Positions 17,684 to 26,565 of a stretch of DNA of 55,141 bases are shown one piece after another. The position numbers and the translations under genes are program-made. Origin of the DNA: W0P28-013 sp963593685 (GTDB lineage: Bacteria; Bacteroidota; Bacteroidia; Bacteroidales; Paludibacteraceae); contig CAVBBP010000010.1 of the NCBI GenBank assembly GCA_963593685.1, positions 1-55,141 on the forward strand, read 5' to 3'. A model generated the notes under the pieces. That model was not told the origin of the DNA, did no database searches, and saw only the letters and a list, made by a program, of their open reading frames with translations. How positions within the stretch are numbered: position 1 is the first letter of the stretch; every line of letters starts with the position of its first letter.

Positions 17684-20086
17684 ATGAAAAAAATCGCCAC
17701 CATATTCGTTGCTTTTTGGGCGGTTGCAGTGGTAGCGGCACAAGACATCATCATCTTTGGGCAAGTGGTTGGTGCCGCCGATGGGCAGCCCTTGCAAGCC
17801 GCTAATGTGTGGTTCAAAAATACGCAAATCGGCACTGCCACCAACGACGAAGGCTACTTTATTCTGCGCACCAATGTGCCGTACAAAACACTCTGCGTGT
17901 CGGTGTTGGGCTATCGGCGCAAGGAGATTCGGCTCACGGGCGGCGACCAAGTACTGAACATTGCGCTGAAAGAGGAGCGCAATCTGCTGGACGAAGTCAT
18001 CGCGATGCCTGGCGAGAACGAGGCGTTGCCGCTGCTGAAGCGTGTGCGTGCCGCCGCCAACCAAAACGACCCCGAAAAATTCGACCATTTTGCCACTATC
18101 GAGCAACAAAATGTGCGTTTAAGTCTGACCAATTTGCGCCGAAAAACGGCACAACGCCGCCTGCTGACCGACGCACTCTCTGGCACGGTGGCATTCGACG
18201 ATTCCACGCTGTTTGTGCCGCTCTACGATGGCCGCCAAACCGACGAGGTGCGCGTGGAAAACGCCGAGGCGCAGCGCACCACCACCAGCCGCGACGAGAA
18301 GGCGTTGCAGGTGCTTCCGCCCGATCAAATCGGCATTTTTTTGAGCAATTATGCGCCGCACATCAACTTTTATCGCAACAATGTAACCGTTTTGCAGACC
18401 AATTTCATCAGTCCGCTGTCGGGGCAGGGTTCGCTCTACTACCAATACTTTCTGATTGACAGTCTTGCGACCGATTCGACCAAAACTTATCACATTCGCT
18501 TCCGTCCGAAGAACGACAAGGAGTTGGCTTTTCGTGGCGATCTGTGGATCGATTCGGCCTCGCTTGCACTCACACGCATTCGTGCGACGCTTTCGCCCTA
18601 CGCTGCCATCAATTTCCTGAACGGTTTGACGATAGAGCAGACTTTCGACCGCCAAAGCGACGGCCGTTTCTACTACGCTCGGCGCGACTACGCCATGTCG
18701 TTTTCGTTCAATTTGTTCGATAAAAACGCGCGAAATAGTCCTTCGGTGGTCTATTACAAAACCATCGCCAACAGCCCGATTGCGTTGGGTGGCGAAGAGC
18801 CAAAAAATGCCGTTTTCATCGAGGAATTTTCAGATTCAGCGGCCATAGAAAATCAGCAATTTCGCGCAGCTATCGACAGCCTCAACCAGAGCAAACTGCA
18901 ACGCATTGCCTACAATTTGGTCGATTTTGCCATTACGGGCTATGTTCACGCGTGGAAATTCGACTTGGGACCGCTCATCGACTGGGCGCGCTACAATCGC
19001 TTGGAGGGTTTTCGGCCTACGCTGCGGCTGCGCACAGGCGAAACACTGATGGAACACTTCACCATTGGCGGCTATGTGGGCTACGGATTTGGCGACAAGC
19101 GGTGGAAATACGGCGGCGAATTTCAGGCGCGTTGGGGCGAGAAAAACGCCCATTCTATCGGCATTTTTTACGACAACGATGTGATTCGGCACGGCTATCG
19201 ATTTGCCGATATGCTGAACGAAAATATGTACGGCAGTCCCGAAAATCTGCTGACTACCTGCTCGCATGTGGTCAAGTACGACAACTTGTACCAAATGCAG
19301 CAAATCGCCGCGCGCTACCGTTACCACCGAGCAAATTTGCAGTTTACGCTCGATGGGCGTGGCGCAAATTTTTTGGCGAACAATGCGTTGCCATTTCTGC
19401 AAAATGATGTAAATTTGCACCGAGTGCAATCGGCTTCGGTGGCTGCAAGTGTGCGCTTTTCGCACGACGAACGCACGCTCGACCGCTTTTTTCACCGCTA
19501 CTATCTGCGCACCAAGTATCCGATAGTCAGTCTGCTGGGCGAATATGGCTACTACACCGCAGGCGATGTGGCGGGGCATTACGGGCAGTTGCGCCTGACG
19601 CTGAAACAAGATGTGCCGCTCTTTTCGGGGCAGTTGAACTATGCGGTCGAATCGGGCTGTATTTTTGGTCGAGTGCCGTGGTTGCTGCTCGAATCGCCGC
19701 GCACAGCACGCAATTTTTGGTCGCAGTACGACTTTGGACTGCTGTCGCCCATGGAGTTTATGACCGACGCTTACATCACAACCCATGTGCGCTACATCAC
19801 CAGCGGCTGGCTGTTCAACTACATTCCGTATGTCAAACGGCTGAACCTGCGCGAAGAGTTTGTGCTGAAATTGGCGTATGGCGGTTTGCGCTCTGGCCAC
19901 AGCGATGTGCTTGCTCTGCCCGAAGCCACTGGCAGTCTGCGCACAATGCCCTACATCGAGGCGGGCGTGGGCATCTGCAACATTTTGCATCTCTTTTCGG
20001 TGCAATCCATCTGGCGTTTGACCCACCGCAACGCCCCCGACGCCATCAAATGGGGCATACGGGTTAGGGTGGAACTTGGATTTTAG
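17684..20086 (+). CDS. DUF5686 / carboxypeptidase-regulatory-like outer-membrane protein
   Basis: The 800-residue exported protein has a signal peptide (residues 1-19, cut at VVAAQD) and an N-terminal CarboxypepD_reg-like beta sandwich of about 85 residues (GQVVGAADGQPLQAANVW...NDEGYFIL). A long DUF5686 region follows, ending in predicted beta-barrel strands and the terminal aromatic residue expected of an outer-membrane protein (RVRVELGF). It resembles TonB-receptor architecture without a plug. Function is unknown. I use the ATG at 17684 instead of the earlier in-frame start because the signal peptide begins there. No TonB box or partner SusD gene is present nearby. Confidence 0.87.
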   Translation: MKKIATIFVAFWAVAVVAAQDIIIFGQVVGAADGQPLQAANVWFKNTQIGTATNDEGYFILRTNVPYKTLCVSVLGYRRKEIRLTGGDQVLNIALKEERNLLDEVIAMPGENEALPLLKRVRAAANQNDPEKFDHFATIEQQNVRLSLTNLRRKTAQRRLLTDALSGTVAFDDSTLFVPLYDGRQTDEVRVENAEAQRTTTSRDEKALQVLPPDQIGIFLSNYAPHINFYRNNVTVLQTNFISPLSGQGSLYYQYFLIDSLATDSTKTYHIRFRPKNDKELAFRGDLWIDSASLALTRIRATLSPYAAINFLNGLTIEQTFDRQSDGRFYYARRDYAMSFSFNLFDKNARNSPSVVYYKTIANSPIALGGEEPKNAVFIEEFSDSAAIENQQFRAAIDSLNQSKLQRIAYNLVDFAITGYVHAWKFDLGPLIDWARYNRLEGFRPTLRLRTGETLMEHFTIGGYVGYGFGDKRWKYGGEFQARWGEKNAHSIGIFYDNDVIRHGYRFADMLNENMYGSPENLLTTCSHVVKYDNLYQMQQIAARYRYHRANLQFTLDGRGANFLANNALPFLQNDVNLHRVQSASVAASVRFSHDERTLDRFFHRYYLRTKYPIVSLLGEYGYYTAGDVAGHYGQLRLTLKQDVPLFSGQLNYAVESGCIFGRVPWLLLESPRTARNFWSQYDFGLLSPMEFMTDAYITTHVRYITSGWLFNYIPYVKRLNLREEFVLKLAYGGLRSGHSDVLALPEATGSLRTMPYIEAGVGICNILHLFSVQSIWRLTHRNAPDAIKWGIRVRVELGF

Positions 20087-20279
20087 TGAGGAGTGAGGAG
20101 TGAGGAGTGGCGCGGCAGAGCCGCAATTTCAAATTTCAAATTTCAGATTGTCGGTAACAGAAACGCCTTAATCTTCAAATCAATAACTAGAAATTAGAAA
20201 CTAGAAATCTGAAGCCAACACCAATGCGTTAAACTGATCAACCAATCAACCAATCAACTAATCAACCAAAAAATTGACT
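20087..20279. repeat. Intergenic mosaic: modules E, D, F, G, A
   Basis: Same order and strand as 11670-11914. E (GTGAGGA heptads) lies at 20087-20110, the D+F block at 20112-20180, G (TAGAAAT/TAGAAAC) at 20188-20212, ACACCAATGCGTTAAACT then the A ladder (AATCAACC/T) at 20218-20268. The mnmA start follows 11 nt later. Confidence 0.85.
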
Positions 20280-21353
20280 ATGAAAATCCTAATGGCTATG
20301 AGCGGCGGTATCGACAGCACGGTGTCGGCTATGTTGCTGCTCGAACAGGGGTACGAACTTGTGGGCGTTACATTTCGCACATTCGATAGCATTCGCGAGA
20401 GTTGCTTGGCCAAGGAGAAGGGCTGTTGCAGCATCGACTCGATAATGGAGGCGAAACACATGGCCGAAAAACTCGGTTTCGAGCATCATATTCTCGATTT
20501 TCGCGACACTTTTCGCCAGCATGTCATCGGCAATTTTGTCGATGAATATATGCGCGGCCGCACGCCCAACCCTTGCGTGCTGTGTAATTCATCGATTAAA
20601 TGGGGTAAATTGCTCGATATGGCCGACGAATTTGGTTGCGACAAGATTGCCACAGGGCACTATGCGCAAATCGTCGAAAGCGACGGACACACCTACCTCG
20701 CCAACGCCGTCGATGCGCACAAAGATCAGACCTATTTTCTCTGGATGCTGACCGAAGCCAACTTGGCACGCACCATTTTTCCGCTGGGCGGCTACACCAA
20801 ACTGCAGGTGCGCCAAATGGCAGCCGAGCGTGGCTACACCAAACTGGCGCAAAAGACTGAAAGTCAAGAGATTTGCTTCATTCCAAACAACGATTACCGC
20901 ACATTTTTGGCGCAGCAAGTTCCCGACTTCGGCGAAAAGTGCAAAAAGGGCGATTTCATCGATAAAAATGGGCAGATTGTTGGCACGCACGACGGTTTTC
21001 CGAACTACACCATCGGGCAGCGCAAAGGGCTGAAAGTGGCGTTTGGTACGCCGAAATATGTAACCAAAATCGATGCTGCCACCAACCGCGTTACGCTCGG
21101 CGACCGCGACGACCTGCTCTCCGACACACTCACGGCGGCGCAATGCAGATTTACCGATAGCGAAAAATTGTCGATAAAACCGCGCATTTTGGCACGCATA
21201 CGCTACAAAAGTCCCGCCACTCCAGCCACCGTCGCCATCGACGGCAACCGCTGCACGCTCCGTTTCGACGAACCAGTGTGGGGCATCACGCCGGGGCAGT
21301 CGCTCGTGCTGTACCAAGACGGCAAAGTGGTCGGCGGAGGAATTATTGAGTAG
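20280..21353 (+). CDS. mnmA: tRNA 2-thiouridylase MnmA
   Basis: MnmA activates U34 of tRNA-Lys, -Glu and -Gln with ATP and inserts sulfur. The 357-residue protein has the PP-loop AMSGGIDSTVSAMLLLEQG at residues 5-23, the first catalytic Cys in NPCVLCN near residue 100, and the second in SQEICFIPNND near residue 200. The C-terminal beta barrel (EPVWGITPGQSLVLYQ) is complete. The segment SCLAKEKGCCSIDSI after strand 2 is a longer, cysteine-containing insertion than in E. coli MnmA; Bacteroidetes have more than one paralog, and this looks like the variant type. ATG at 20280 is preferred over TTG at 20274. Confidence 0.93.
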   Translation: MKILMAMSGGIDSTVSAMLLLEQGYELVGVTFRTFDSIRESCLAKEKGCCSIDSIMEAKHMAEKLGFEHHILDFRDTFRQHVIGNFVDEYMRGRTPNPCVLCNSSIKWGKLLDMADEFGCDKIATGHYAQIVESDGHTYLANAVDAHKDQTYFLWMLTEANLARTIFPLGGYTKLQVRQMAAERGYTKLAQKTESQEICFIPNNDYRTFLAQQVPDFGEKCKKGDFIDKNGQIVGTHDGFPNYTIGQRKGLKVAFGTPKYVTKIDAATNRVTLGDRDDLLSDTLTAAQCRFTDSEKLSIKPRILARIRYKSPATPATVAIDGNRCTLRFDEPVWGITPGQSLVLYQDGKVVGGGIIE

Positions 21354-21713
21354 TTAGGAGTTAGGAGTGAGGAGTGAGGAGTGAGGAATGATGCGGCAAA
21401 GCCGCAATTTCAAAATTTCAAATTTTATTTGATTTTTGCTCCGCTCGGCATTGCTCAAACAAGTTTGGTACTGCGCTCGCTTATCGCAAAAATTCAAAAT
21501 TTCAAATTGTAGGGACGCACCGCGTGCGTCCGAACGATTCAACAAATTTCCAAATAACCAAATAATCAAATCCGCAAATCAACAGAAACATAGGAACCGC
21601 GCGCAGCGCGAGAAACTTAGAAACTAGAAACCAGAAATCAGAAACCAGAAATAAACCTCACAGGTTCTGACCAACGCGTTAAACTTATCAACTTATCAAC
21701 TAATCAACCTAAT
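21354..21713. repeat. Intergenic mosaic: modules E, D, N, C, J-like, G, A
   Basis: E lies at 21354-21388, D (GCGGCAAAGCCGC) at 21392-21425, N at 21431-21495 (nearly identical to 37200-37266), hairpin C at 21508-21531, CAACAAATTTCCAAATAACC words, GCGCGCAGCGCG at 21599-21610, G (AGAAACC/AGAAATC heptads) at 21615-21652, and A at 21672-21709. The xseA start follows 4 nt later. Compared with 20087-20279 this copy carries an extra N+C segment inserted between D and G. Confidence 0.85.
21431..21495 (+). repeat. Module N dispersed repeat, copy 1
   Basis: About 65 bp including GCTCCGCTCGGCATTGCTC and CAAACAAGTTTGG. It matches 37200-37266 with only a few differences and 38583-38641 on the opposite strand, with a shortened relative at 44376-44415. 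Confidence 0.85.
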
Positions 21714-22955
21714 TTGAATTCTCTATCGCTTTTGGAATTGAACGAAGCCTTAAAAGTGTCGATTAAATCGGCATTTTTGGAGGTTGTGTGGGTGCGCGCC
21801 GAAATCAGCGAACTGCACGAAAACGCCAACGGCCACTGCTACCTCGAATTGGTAGAAAAGGCTGCCGATGGCGATGCGGTGGTTGCCAAACAGAAGGCCG
21901 CCATCTGGGCTTCGACCTACGGCATGCTGAAACCCTATTTCGAGTCGGCGGCGGGCGTGTCGCTGGGCGTGGGGCTGAATGTGCTGGTGGCTTGCACGGT
22001 GGAGTTTCATGCGGTTTACGGTTTGAGCCTCAACATACGCGACATCGACCCATCGTTTACCGTGGGCGACATGGCATTGCGCCGCGCCGAAATCATTCGT
22101 CGCCTGACCGACGAGGGCGTGGTCGATATGAACAAACAACTGGTGCTGCCGCTGGTGCCGCAGCGCGTGGCGGTGATTTCGTCGGCATCGGCGGCGGGGT
22201 TTGGCGACTTTTGCGACCAACTGCACGCCAATCGCTTCGGCTACAAATTTTATGTGCGACTTTTTGCTGCCACCATGCAGGGCGCGCAAACCGAAGCGTC
22301 GGTCATTGCGGCACTCGATGCCATCAACGACCACGCCGACCAGTTCGATGTGGTGGCAATCATTCGTGGTGGCGGTGCGACGAGCGATTTGGCAGCGTTC
22401 GACAACTACAACATGGCTCTACACTGCGCCGAATTTCCTCTGCCAATCATCAGCGGCATCGGCCACCAGCGCGACGACAGCATTGTGGATTTGGTGGCGC
22501 ACACGCGTGTGAAAACGCCCACTGCTGCCGCCGAATTTCTGATAGACCAAGTACACGCTTTCGACGAAAAAGTGGACGATGCGGCGCAACAACTATCGGA
22601 TTTGGTACGCGACATTTTGGACGAACACGAGCGCACGCTACAACGGCAGTTGGCGCGTTTGAGCGTGGCACGGCAGTTTGTCGGAAGCCAAAACAACACG
22701 CTGCTTGCCTCGATTTTCCGCCTCGAAAAATCGGCAAAAACCGCCATTTTATCGGCAAAAAATAACCTTTCGCTCGTCGAAAAATCGCTCGAACTTTCCG
22801 ACCCACGCACCCTATTGCAGCGCGGCTACACACTGACGGTGAAAAACGGCAAAATTGTGAAATCGGCAGCCGATTTGCAGCCCAACGACACGATAGAGAC
22901 GCATTTTGCCGATGGTGTGGTGCAATCGGAAGTGAAAATCGCAAACAAAAACTGA
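21714..22955 (+). CDS. xseA: Exodeoxyribonuclease VII large subunit
   Basis: XseA is the catalytic subunit of exonuclease VII, which degrades single-stranded DNA to acid-soluble oligonucleotides. The 413-residue protein has the N-terminal OB-fold (SLSLLELNEALK...VWVRAEISELHENANGHCYLELVEK), the catalytic region (VAIIRGGGATSDLAAFDNY, then PLPIISGIGHQRDDSI near residue 245), a long coiled coil, and the C-terminal LQRGYTLTVKNGKIV motif. The start is TTG at 21714: it gives the expected first residues and no ATG fits. The A ladder ends only 4 nt before it. Followed by xseB after 6 nt. Confidence 0.93.
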   Translation: MNSLSLLELNEALKVSIKSAFLEVVWVRAEISELHENANGHCYLELVEKAADGDAVVAKQKAAIWASTYGMLKPYFESAAGVSLGVGLNVLVACTVEFHAVYGLSLNIRDIDPSFTVGDMALRRAEIIRRLTDEGVVDMNKQLVLPLVPQRVAVISSASAAGFGDFCDQLHANRFGYKFYVRLFAATMQGAQTEASVIAALDAINDHADQFDVVAIIRGGGATSDLAAFDNYNMALHCAEFPLPIISGIGHQRDDSIVDLVAHTRVKTPTAAAEFLIDQVHAFDEKVDDAAQQLSDLVRDILDEHERTLQRQLARLSVARQFVGSQNNTLLASIFRLEKSAKTAILSAKNNLSLVEKSLELSDPRTLLQRGYTLTVKNGKIVKSAADLQPNDTIETHFADGVVQSEVKIANKN

Positions 22956-22961
22956 ACAGAT

Positions 22962-23156
22962 ATGAACACAAAACAGACCACTTACGCGCAGGCCGCCGAC
23001 CGCCTCGAAGAGATTGTGCGGCAGATAGAATCGGGCACGCTCGCCCTCGACGACCTGTCGGCCAAGGTGAAAGAGGCCGCCGATTTGGTGAAATTTTGCA
23101 AGAAAAAGTTGCAAGAAACCGACGAATCAATCGAAAAACTGCTCGAAAACTTGTAA
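22962..23156 (+). CDS. xseB: Exodeoxyribonuclease VII small subunit
   Basis: The 64-residue helical protein has the family core TYAQAADRLEEIVRQIESG at 6-24, then LALDDLSAKVKEAADLVKFCKKKL. XseB forms paired helices that wrap the coiled-coil arm of XseA. The 6-nt gap makes an xseA-xseB operon, and stoichiometric co-expression is known for the complex. A bidirectional hairpin at 23184-23210 follows. Confidence 0.95.
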   Translation: MNTKQTTYAQAADRLEEIVRQIESGTLALDDLSAKVKEAADLVKFCKKKLQETDESIEKLLENL

Positions 23157-23183
23157 CCAACCGCGCAAAAATGCAAAAAAAGA

Positions 23184-23210
23184 GCCGACAACTCCACGAG
23201 AATTGTCGGC
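23184..23210. terminator. Bidirectional hairpin terminator between xseB and tRNA-Glu
   Basis: GCCGACAA and TTGTCGGC form an 8-bp stem. On the minus strand it is followed by CTCTTTTTTTGC, a good intrinsic terminator for the tRNA transcript. On the plus strand the tail is poor in T. Confidence 0.75.
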
Positions 23211-23218
23211 TTGCTGCG

Positions 23219-23291
23219 TAGTGGATACGGGACTCGAACCCGTGTTACCGGCGTGAGAGGCCGGTGTCCTAGACCGCTAGACGAATCCACC
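23219..23291 (-). tRNA. tRNA-Glu (anticodon CTC)
   Basis: The minus strand folds as a complete 73-nt tRNA: acceptor GGTGGAT with ATCCACT (first pair G-U), D-arm GTCTAGCGGTCTAGGAC, anticodon arm CCGGC-CTCTCAC-GCCGG with anticodon CTC, T-arm ACGGG-TTCGAGT-CCCGT, discriminator A. CCA is not encoded. CTC reads GAG (glutamate), and GTCTAG in the D-arm is typical of tRNA-Glu. A -7 box at 23305-23312 drives it and a hairpin terminator follows. Confidence 0.95.
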
Positions 23292-23304
23292 AAAAATGAC
23301 ACCG

Positions 23305-23312
23305 CAAAGATA
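23305..23312 (-). promoter_or_regulatory. -7 box of the tRNA-Glu promoter
   Basis: Minus-strand TATCTTTG fits TAnnTTTG and ends 14 nt before the mature tRNA 5' end, which leaves a short leader for RNase P removal. Confidence 0.65.
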
Positions 23313-23556
23313 CGCAGTAATTTTGACATAAGAAAATTTTAGGCAAAAAATTTGCGTTCTAGTCGTTTTTTTCTGTGATTCGCACAAATTTTGCGGTCCA
23401 AATTGTGTGTTTGTGGATTTTATTTCTGGTTTATAGATTTTGCAGATTTGGTTATTTGTTGATTTGATTATTTGGTTTTCTAACCCCGCCCGAAAAACGG
23501 ATTTCCGTTTTTCTCGTCCCCTTACAAAGGGGACAGGTTCGCACTATTATTGGTAC

Positions 23557-23605
23557 AGCCCTCTCCCCTTTTCAAGGGGAGTACCTGCGGAGCAGGGGAG
23601 GGGTT
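23557..23605 (+). repeat. Module O, copy 1 (left of mutS2)
   Basis: These 49 bp match the reverse complement of 26339-26387 at 48 positions, so mutS2 lies between two inverted copies. The sequence contains hairpin-forming CTCCCCTTTTCAAGGGGAG and CTGCGGAGCAG. Confidence 0.85.
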
Positions 23606-23805
23606 CAAATCAATTAAGAATTAATAATGAATAATTTTTGCGTTCCAAAACGCCTCAATCTTCAAATTTTCAAATAATTAAGTAATTGGAAATTAGATAA
23701 TTAGATAATTAAAAAGTCTATGTTCTATATTTTCGGACGCACTCGGTGCGTCCCTACTTTCCACTTTATACACTTTTCACTTTACACACTTTTCACTAAT
23801 TTTTG

Positions 23806-23813
23806 TACCTTTG
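23806..23813 (+). promoter_or_regulatory. -7 box of mutS2
   Basis: TACCTTTG matches the consensus and is followed by GCA. It lies 20 nt before the ATG at 23833, so it rules out the earlier in-frame TTG at 23803. A CACTTT ladder (module M) replaces a clear -33 element. Confidence 0.7.
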
Positions 23814-23832
23814 CACAGACAAAAAAGGGCGT

Positions 23833-26199
23833 ATGCTTTATCCGCACGACATAGAGGAAAAAATCGGGTTCGATAGGGTGCGCGCGCTGCTCAAGGGGCA
23901 CTGTATCAGCACTTTGGCACAGGAGGAGATTGACCGCATAGGCTTTTCGACCGATTTCGACACTATCGTTGGGCGGCTCGCTCCTGTGGACGAGGCGGCG
24001 CGTCTGCTGGCCGATGGCGTTGCACTGCCACTGGGCGATACGGCCGACCTGCGCAATGCGTTTGCCAACACGCGCATCGAAGGCACTTGCCTCGAACTGG
24101 CCGACATCGACCGCATACGCCGAAATTGCTTGCACTTGCAGCAGGTTGCCGATTTCCTGCGCAAAACCGATGCTCAACGGTTCCCTACCTTGCACCGCAT
24201 GGCCGACGATTGCGCCTGTTTCCCCGATATTCTGCACGCCATCGACGCTATTCTCGACAAATTTGGCGACATCAAAGAGAACGCTTCGCCCGAATTGGCA
24301 CAGATTCGGCACGATATGCGGCGCGCCAAAACCAGCGTGCAGCGCACACTACACGCCATTTTACGCCAAGCGCAAGCCGACGGATTAGTCGAGAAAGAGG
24401 CCGCTCCCACCATGCGCGATGGGCGGCTGGTCATTCCTGTGTTGGCGATGAACAAACGCAAAATCGGCGGCATTGTTCACGACGAATCAGCGACTGGCAA
24501 AACGGCTTACATCGAACCGAGTGCGGTGGTAGAGGCCAACAACCGTCTGCGCGAACTCGAAGGCGACGAACGGCGCGAAATTCTGCGCATCCTGCAACGA
24601 TTTACCGATTTTGTGCGACCCTTTTATGCCGATTTGCTCGATGCGATGGACTTTTTGGCACGACTCGATGCGCTGCAAGCCAAAGCCAAACTGGCGCGCC
24701 AGACAAACGCCATCAAGCCACACCTGAAAAACGATGCGTACATCGATTGGTACGACGCACGCCACCCGCTGCTCGAACTGTCGCTCGCCAAACAGGGCAA
24801 AAACATTGTGCCGCTCAACATTCGCTTGACCAAACAGCAGCGCATACTGCTCATTTCGGGGCCAAACGCTGGCGGCAAATCGGTCTGCCTGAAAACCGTC
24901 GGGTTGCTGCAATATATGCTGCAATGCGGTCTGCTCGTCCCCATCGGCGAACGGAGCGAAGCGGGCCTTTTCGAGAGCATTTTTATCGACATCGGCGACG
25001 AACAGAGCATCGAAAACGACCTATCGACCTACAGTTCGCACCTGCTGAATATGAAACAGTGCTTGCGCCACTGCAACGGCCGTTCGCTGCTGCTTGTCGA
25101 TGAGTTTGGCACGGGCACCGAACCGCAAATTGGTGGCGCGCTGGCCGAAGCGATGCTCGAAAAATTCAATGCCAGCGGCACTTTCGGGCTGATTACCACG
25201 CACTATACCAATCTGAAACATTTTGCTGCCGACACTGATGGCATTGCCAACGGCGCGATGCTCTACGACCGCCACGAAATGCGTCCGCTTTTCGCGCTGC
25301 AAATCGGTCAGCCGGGCAGTTCGTTTGCCATCGAAATAGCCCGAAAAATCGGTCTTCCCGACGAAATAATCGAGTCGGCGACGCAAAAAGTGGGTGCTGC
25401 GCATATCGATTACGACAAAAATCTGCAAGATGTGGCGCGCGACAAACGCTATTGGGCAAACAAACGCCGCCAAATTCACGACAAAGAGAAGCAAATCGAC
25501 GCACTGAAACGCCAGTACGACGAGGCGATGGCCGACATCGGGCGACGCCGCAAGGAGATGTTGCGCCAAGCCAAAGCCGAAGCCGCCGACATTTTGACCG
25601 AAACAAACTCCAAAATCGAGCAGACAATTCGCACCATCAAAGAGACGCACGCCGACAAAATGCAGACAAAAAAAGTGCGCCAACAGTTGGCCGAACACAA
25701 GGCGAAACTCACCGAAAAACCGCAAAAAAAATCAGCGCAAAAACCGCTGCACATCGGCGATAGCGTGCGCATTGTCGGACAAGAAATTGTTGGTAAAGTG
25801 CTGGAAATCAACGACAAAACGGCCGTCGTTGCTTTTGGGCAGATAAAATCGACCGTTGGCCTCGACCGACTTGAACCGTGCAACGCAAGCCAACCCACGC
25901 GCAGCGACCGCCCAGCGTCGAATACGGCAGACACCATGCACGCGCGGCAACTCCGTTTCAAGCCCGAAATCGATGTGCGCGGTATGCGCATCGATGAGGC
26001 GTTGAATGCCGTCATCTATTTTATCGACGATGCCGAAATGCTGGCTGCTGGCCGTGTGCGCATACTGCACGGCACAGGCACGGGCGCGCTGCGGCAAGCC
26101 ATACGCGACTACCTGCACAACGCTCCCGCCGTCGCCTCCTACCACGACGAACATGTGCAACTTGGCGGCGCAGGCATCACCGTGGTGGAGTTGAAATGA
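23833..26199 (+). CDS. mutS2: Endonuclease MutS2
   Basis: MutS2 is a MutS paralog without the mismatch-recognition domain. Known roles are suppression of recombination and, in some bacteria, splitting of collided ribosomes. The 788-residue protein shows the lever/clamp helices, the ABC-type ATPase with Walker A GPNAGGKS near residue 345 and LLVDEFGTGTEP near 420, a long basic coiled coil (about 515-620), a KOW-like segment (LHIGDSVRIVGQEIVGKV), and a C-terminal Smr nuclease domain (IDVRGMRIDEAL, then ILHGTGTGALRQAIRDYL). The ATG at 23833 is chosen because the -7 box covers the upstream candidate. Confidence 0.95.
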   Translation: MLYPHDIEEKIGFDRVRALLKGHCISTLAQEEIDRIGFSTDFDTIVGRLAPVDEAARLLADGVALPLGDTADLRNAFANTRIEGTCLELADIDRIRRNCLHLQQVADFLRKTDAQRFPTLHRMADDCACFPDILHAIDAILDKFGDIKENASPELAQIRHDMRRAKTSVQRTLHAILRQAQADGLVEKEAAPTMRDGRLVIPVLAMNKRKIGGIVHDESATGKTAYIEPSAVVEANNRLRELEGDERREILRILQRFTDFVRPFYADLLDAMDFLARLDALQAKAKLARQTNAIKPHLKNDAYIDWYDARHPLLELSLAKQGKNIVPLNIRLTKQQRILLISGPNAGGKSVCLKTVGLLQYMLQCGLLVPIGERSEAGLFESIFIDIGDEQSIENDLSTYSSHLLNMKQCLRHCNGRSLLLVDEFGTGTEPQIGGALAEAMLEKFNASGTFGLITTHYTNLKHFAADTDGIANGAMLYDRHEMRPLFALQIGQPGSSFAIEIARKIGLPDEIIESATQKVGAAHIDYDKNLQDVARDKRYWANKRRQIHDKEKQIDALKRQYDEAMADIGRRRKEMLRQAKAEAADILTETNSKIEQTIRTIKETHADKMQTKKVRQQLAEHKAKLTEKPQKKSAQKPLHIGDSVRIVGQEIVGKVLEINDKTAVVAFGQIKSTVGLDRLEPCNASQPTRSDRPASNTADTMHARQLRFKPEIDVRGMRIDEALNAVIYFIDDAEMLAAGRVRILHGTGTGALRQAIRDYLHNAPAVASYHDEHVQLGGAGITVVELK

Positions 26200-26338
26200 C
26201 CCATGGCGGCAAGCCGCGATTGCAGAATTTCAAATTAGGTTGATTAGTTTAACGCATTGGTGAAGGCCGTCGCCCCCTTTCCCGTTTCCCCCGAAGGGGG
26301 AAAGCCTTTTGATTCATTGAATCATTGAGTTATTTTCA

Positions 26339-26387
26339 AACCCCTCCCCTGCTCCGCAGGTACTCCCCTTAAAAAGGGGAGAGGGCT
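26339..26387 (-). repeat. Module O, copy 2 (right of mutS2)
   Basis: Inverted copy of 23557-23605 with one mismatch by direct alignment. Confidence 0.85.
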
Positions 26388-26498
26388 AAACCAAGTTGGG
26401 CGCTCGTCCCCTTTGCAAGGGGACGAGCGAAGCGGAGGGGTTGGAGGGCAATTTACAAATTTACAGATTGACAAATTTATTTGCTTCAACAATTCAAC

Positions 26499-26527
26499 AA
26501 AAAAAAGGCGCAGCCAACGACCGCGCC
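26499..26527 (-). terminator. Intrinsic terminator of the B-repeat protein gene
   Basis: On the minus strand GGCGC and GCGCC enclose an 11-nt loop and are followed by a run of eight T. It lies about 40 nt past the stop at 26566. Confidence 0.75.
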
Positions 26528-26565
26528 CCTTTTTTAATTGTCAATTGTCAATTTTCAATTATCAA

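Larger units (their letters stand above)
23313..23832. repeat. Intergenic region upstream of mutS2: modules O, H, F, I, J, C, M
   Basis: The left part holds AACCCCGCCCGAAAAACGG and hairpin CGAAAAACGG/CCGTTTTTC (about 23485-23515). The O copy is at 23557-23605, H (ATTAAGAATTAATAATG) at 23611-23632, F (GCGTTCCAAAACGCC) at 23639-23655, I at 23675-23713, J (TCTATGTTCTATA) at 23716-23730, hairpin C at 23734-23756, M at 23757-23798, then the promoter. No gene seen. Confidence 0.8.
26200..26565. repeat. Intergenic mosaic between convergent genes: D-like, A, B, O, terminator
   Basis: A D-like piece (GGCGGCAAGCCGCG) lies at 26204-26217, a short A at 26232-26262, hairpin B (five-C form) at 26272-26308, O (reversed) at 26339-26387, hairpin CTCGTCCCCTTTGCAAGGGG at 26404-26428, CAATTTACAAATTTACAG words, the terminator at 26499-26527, and TCAATTG words up to 26565. 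No gene. Confidence 0.8.
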
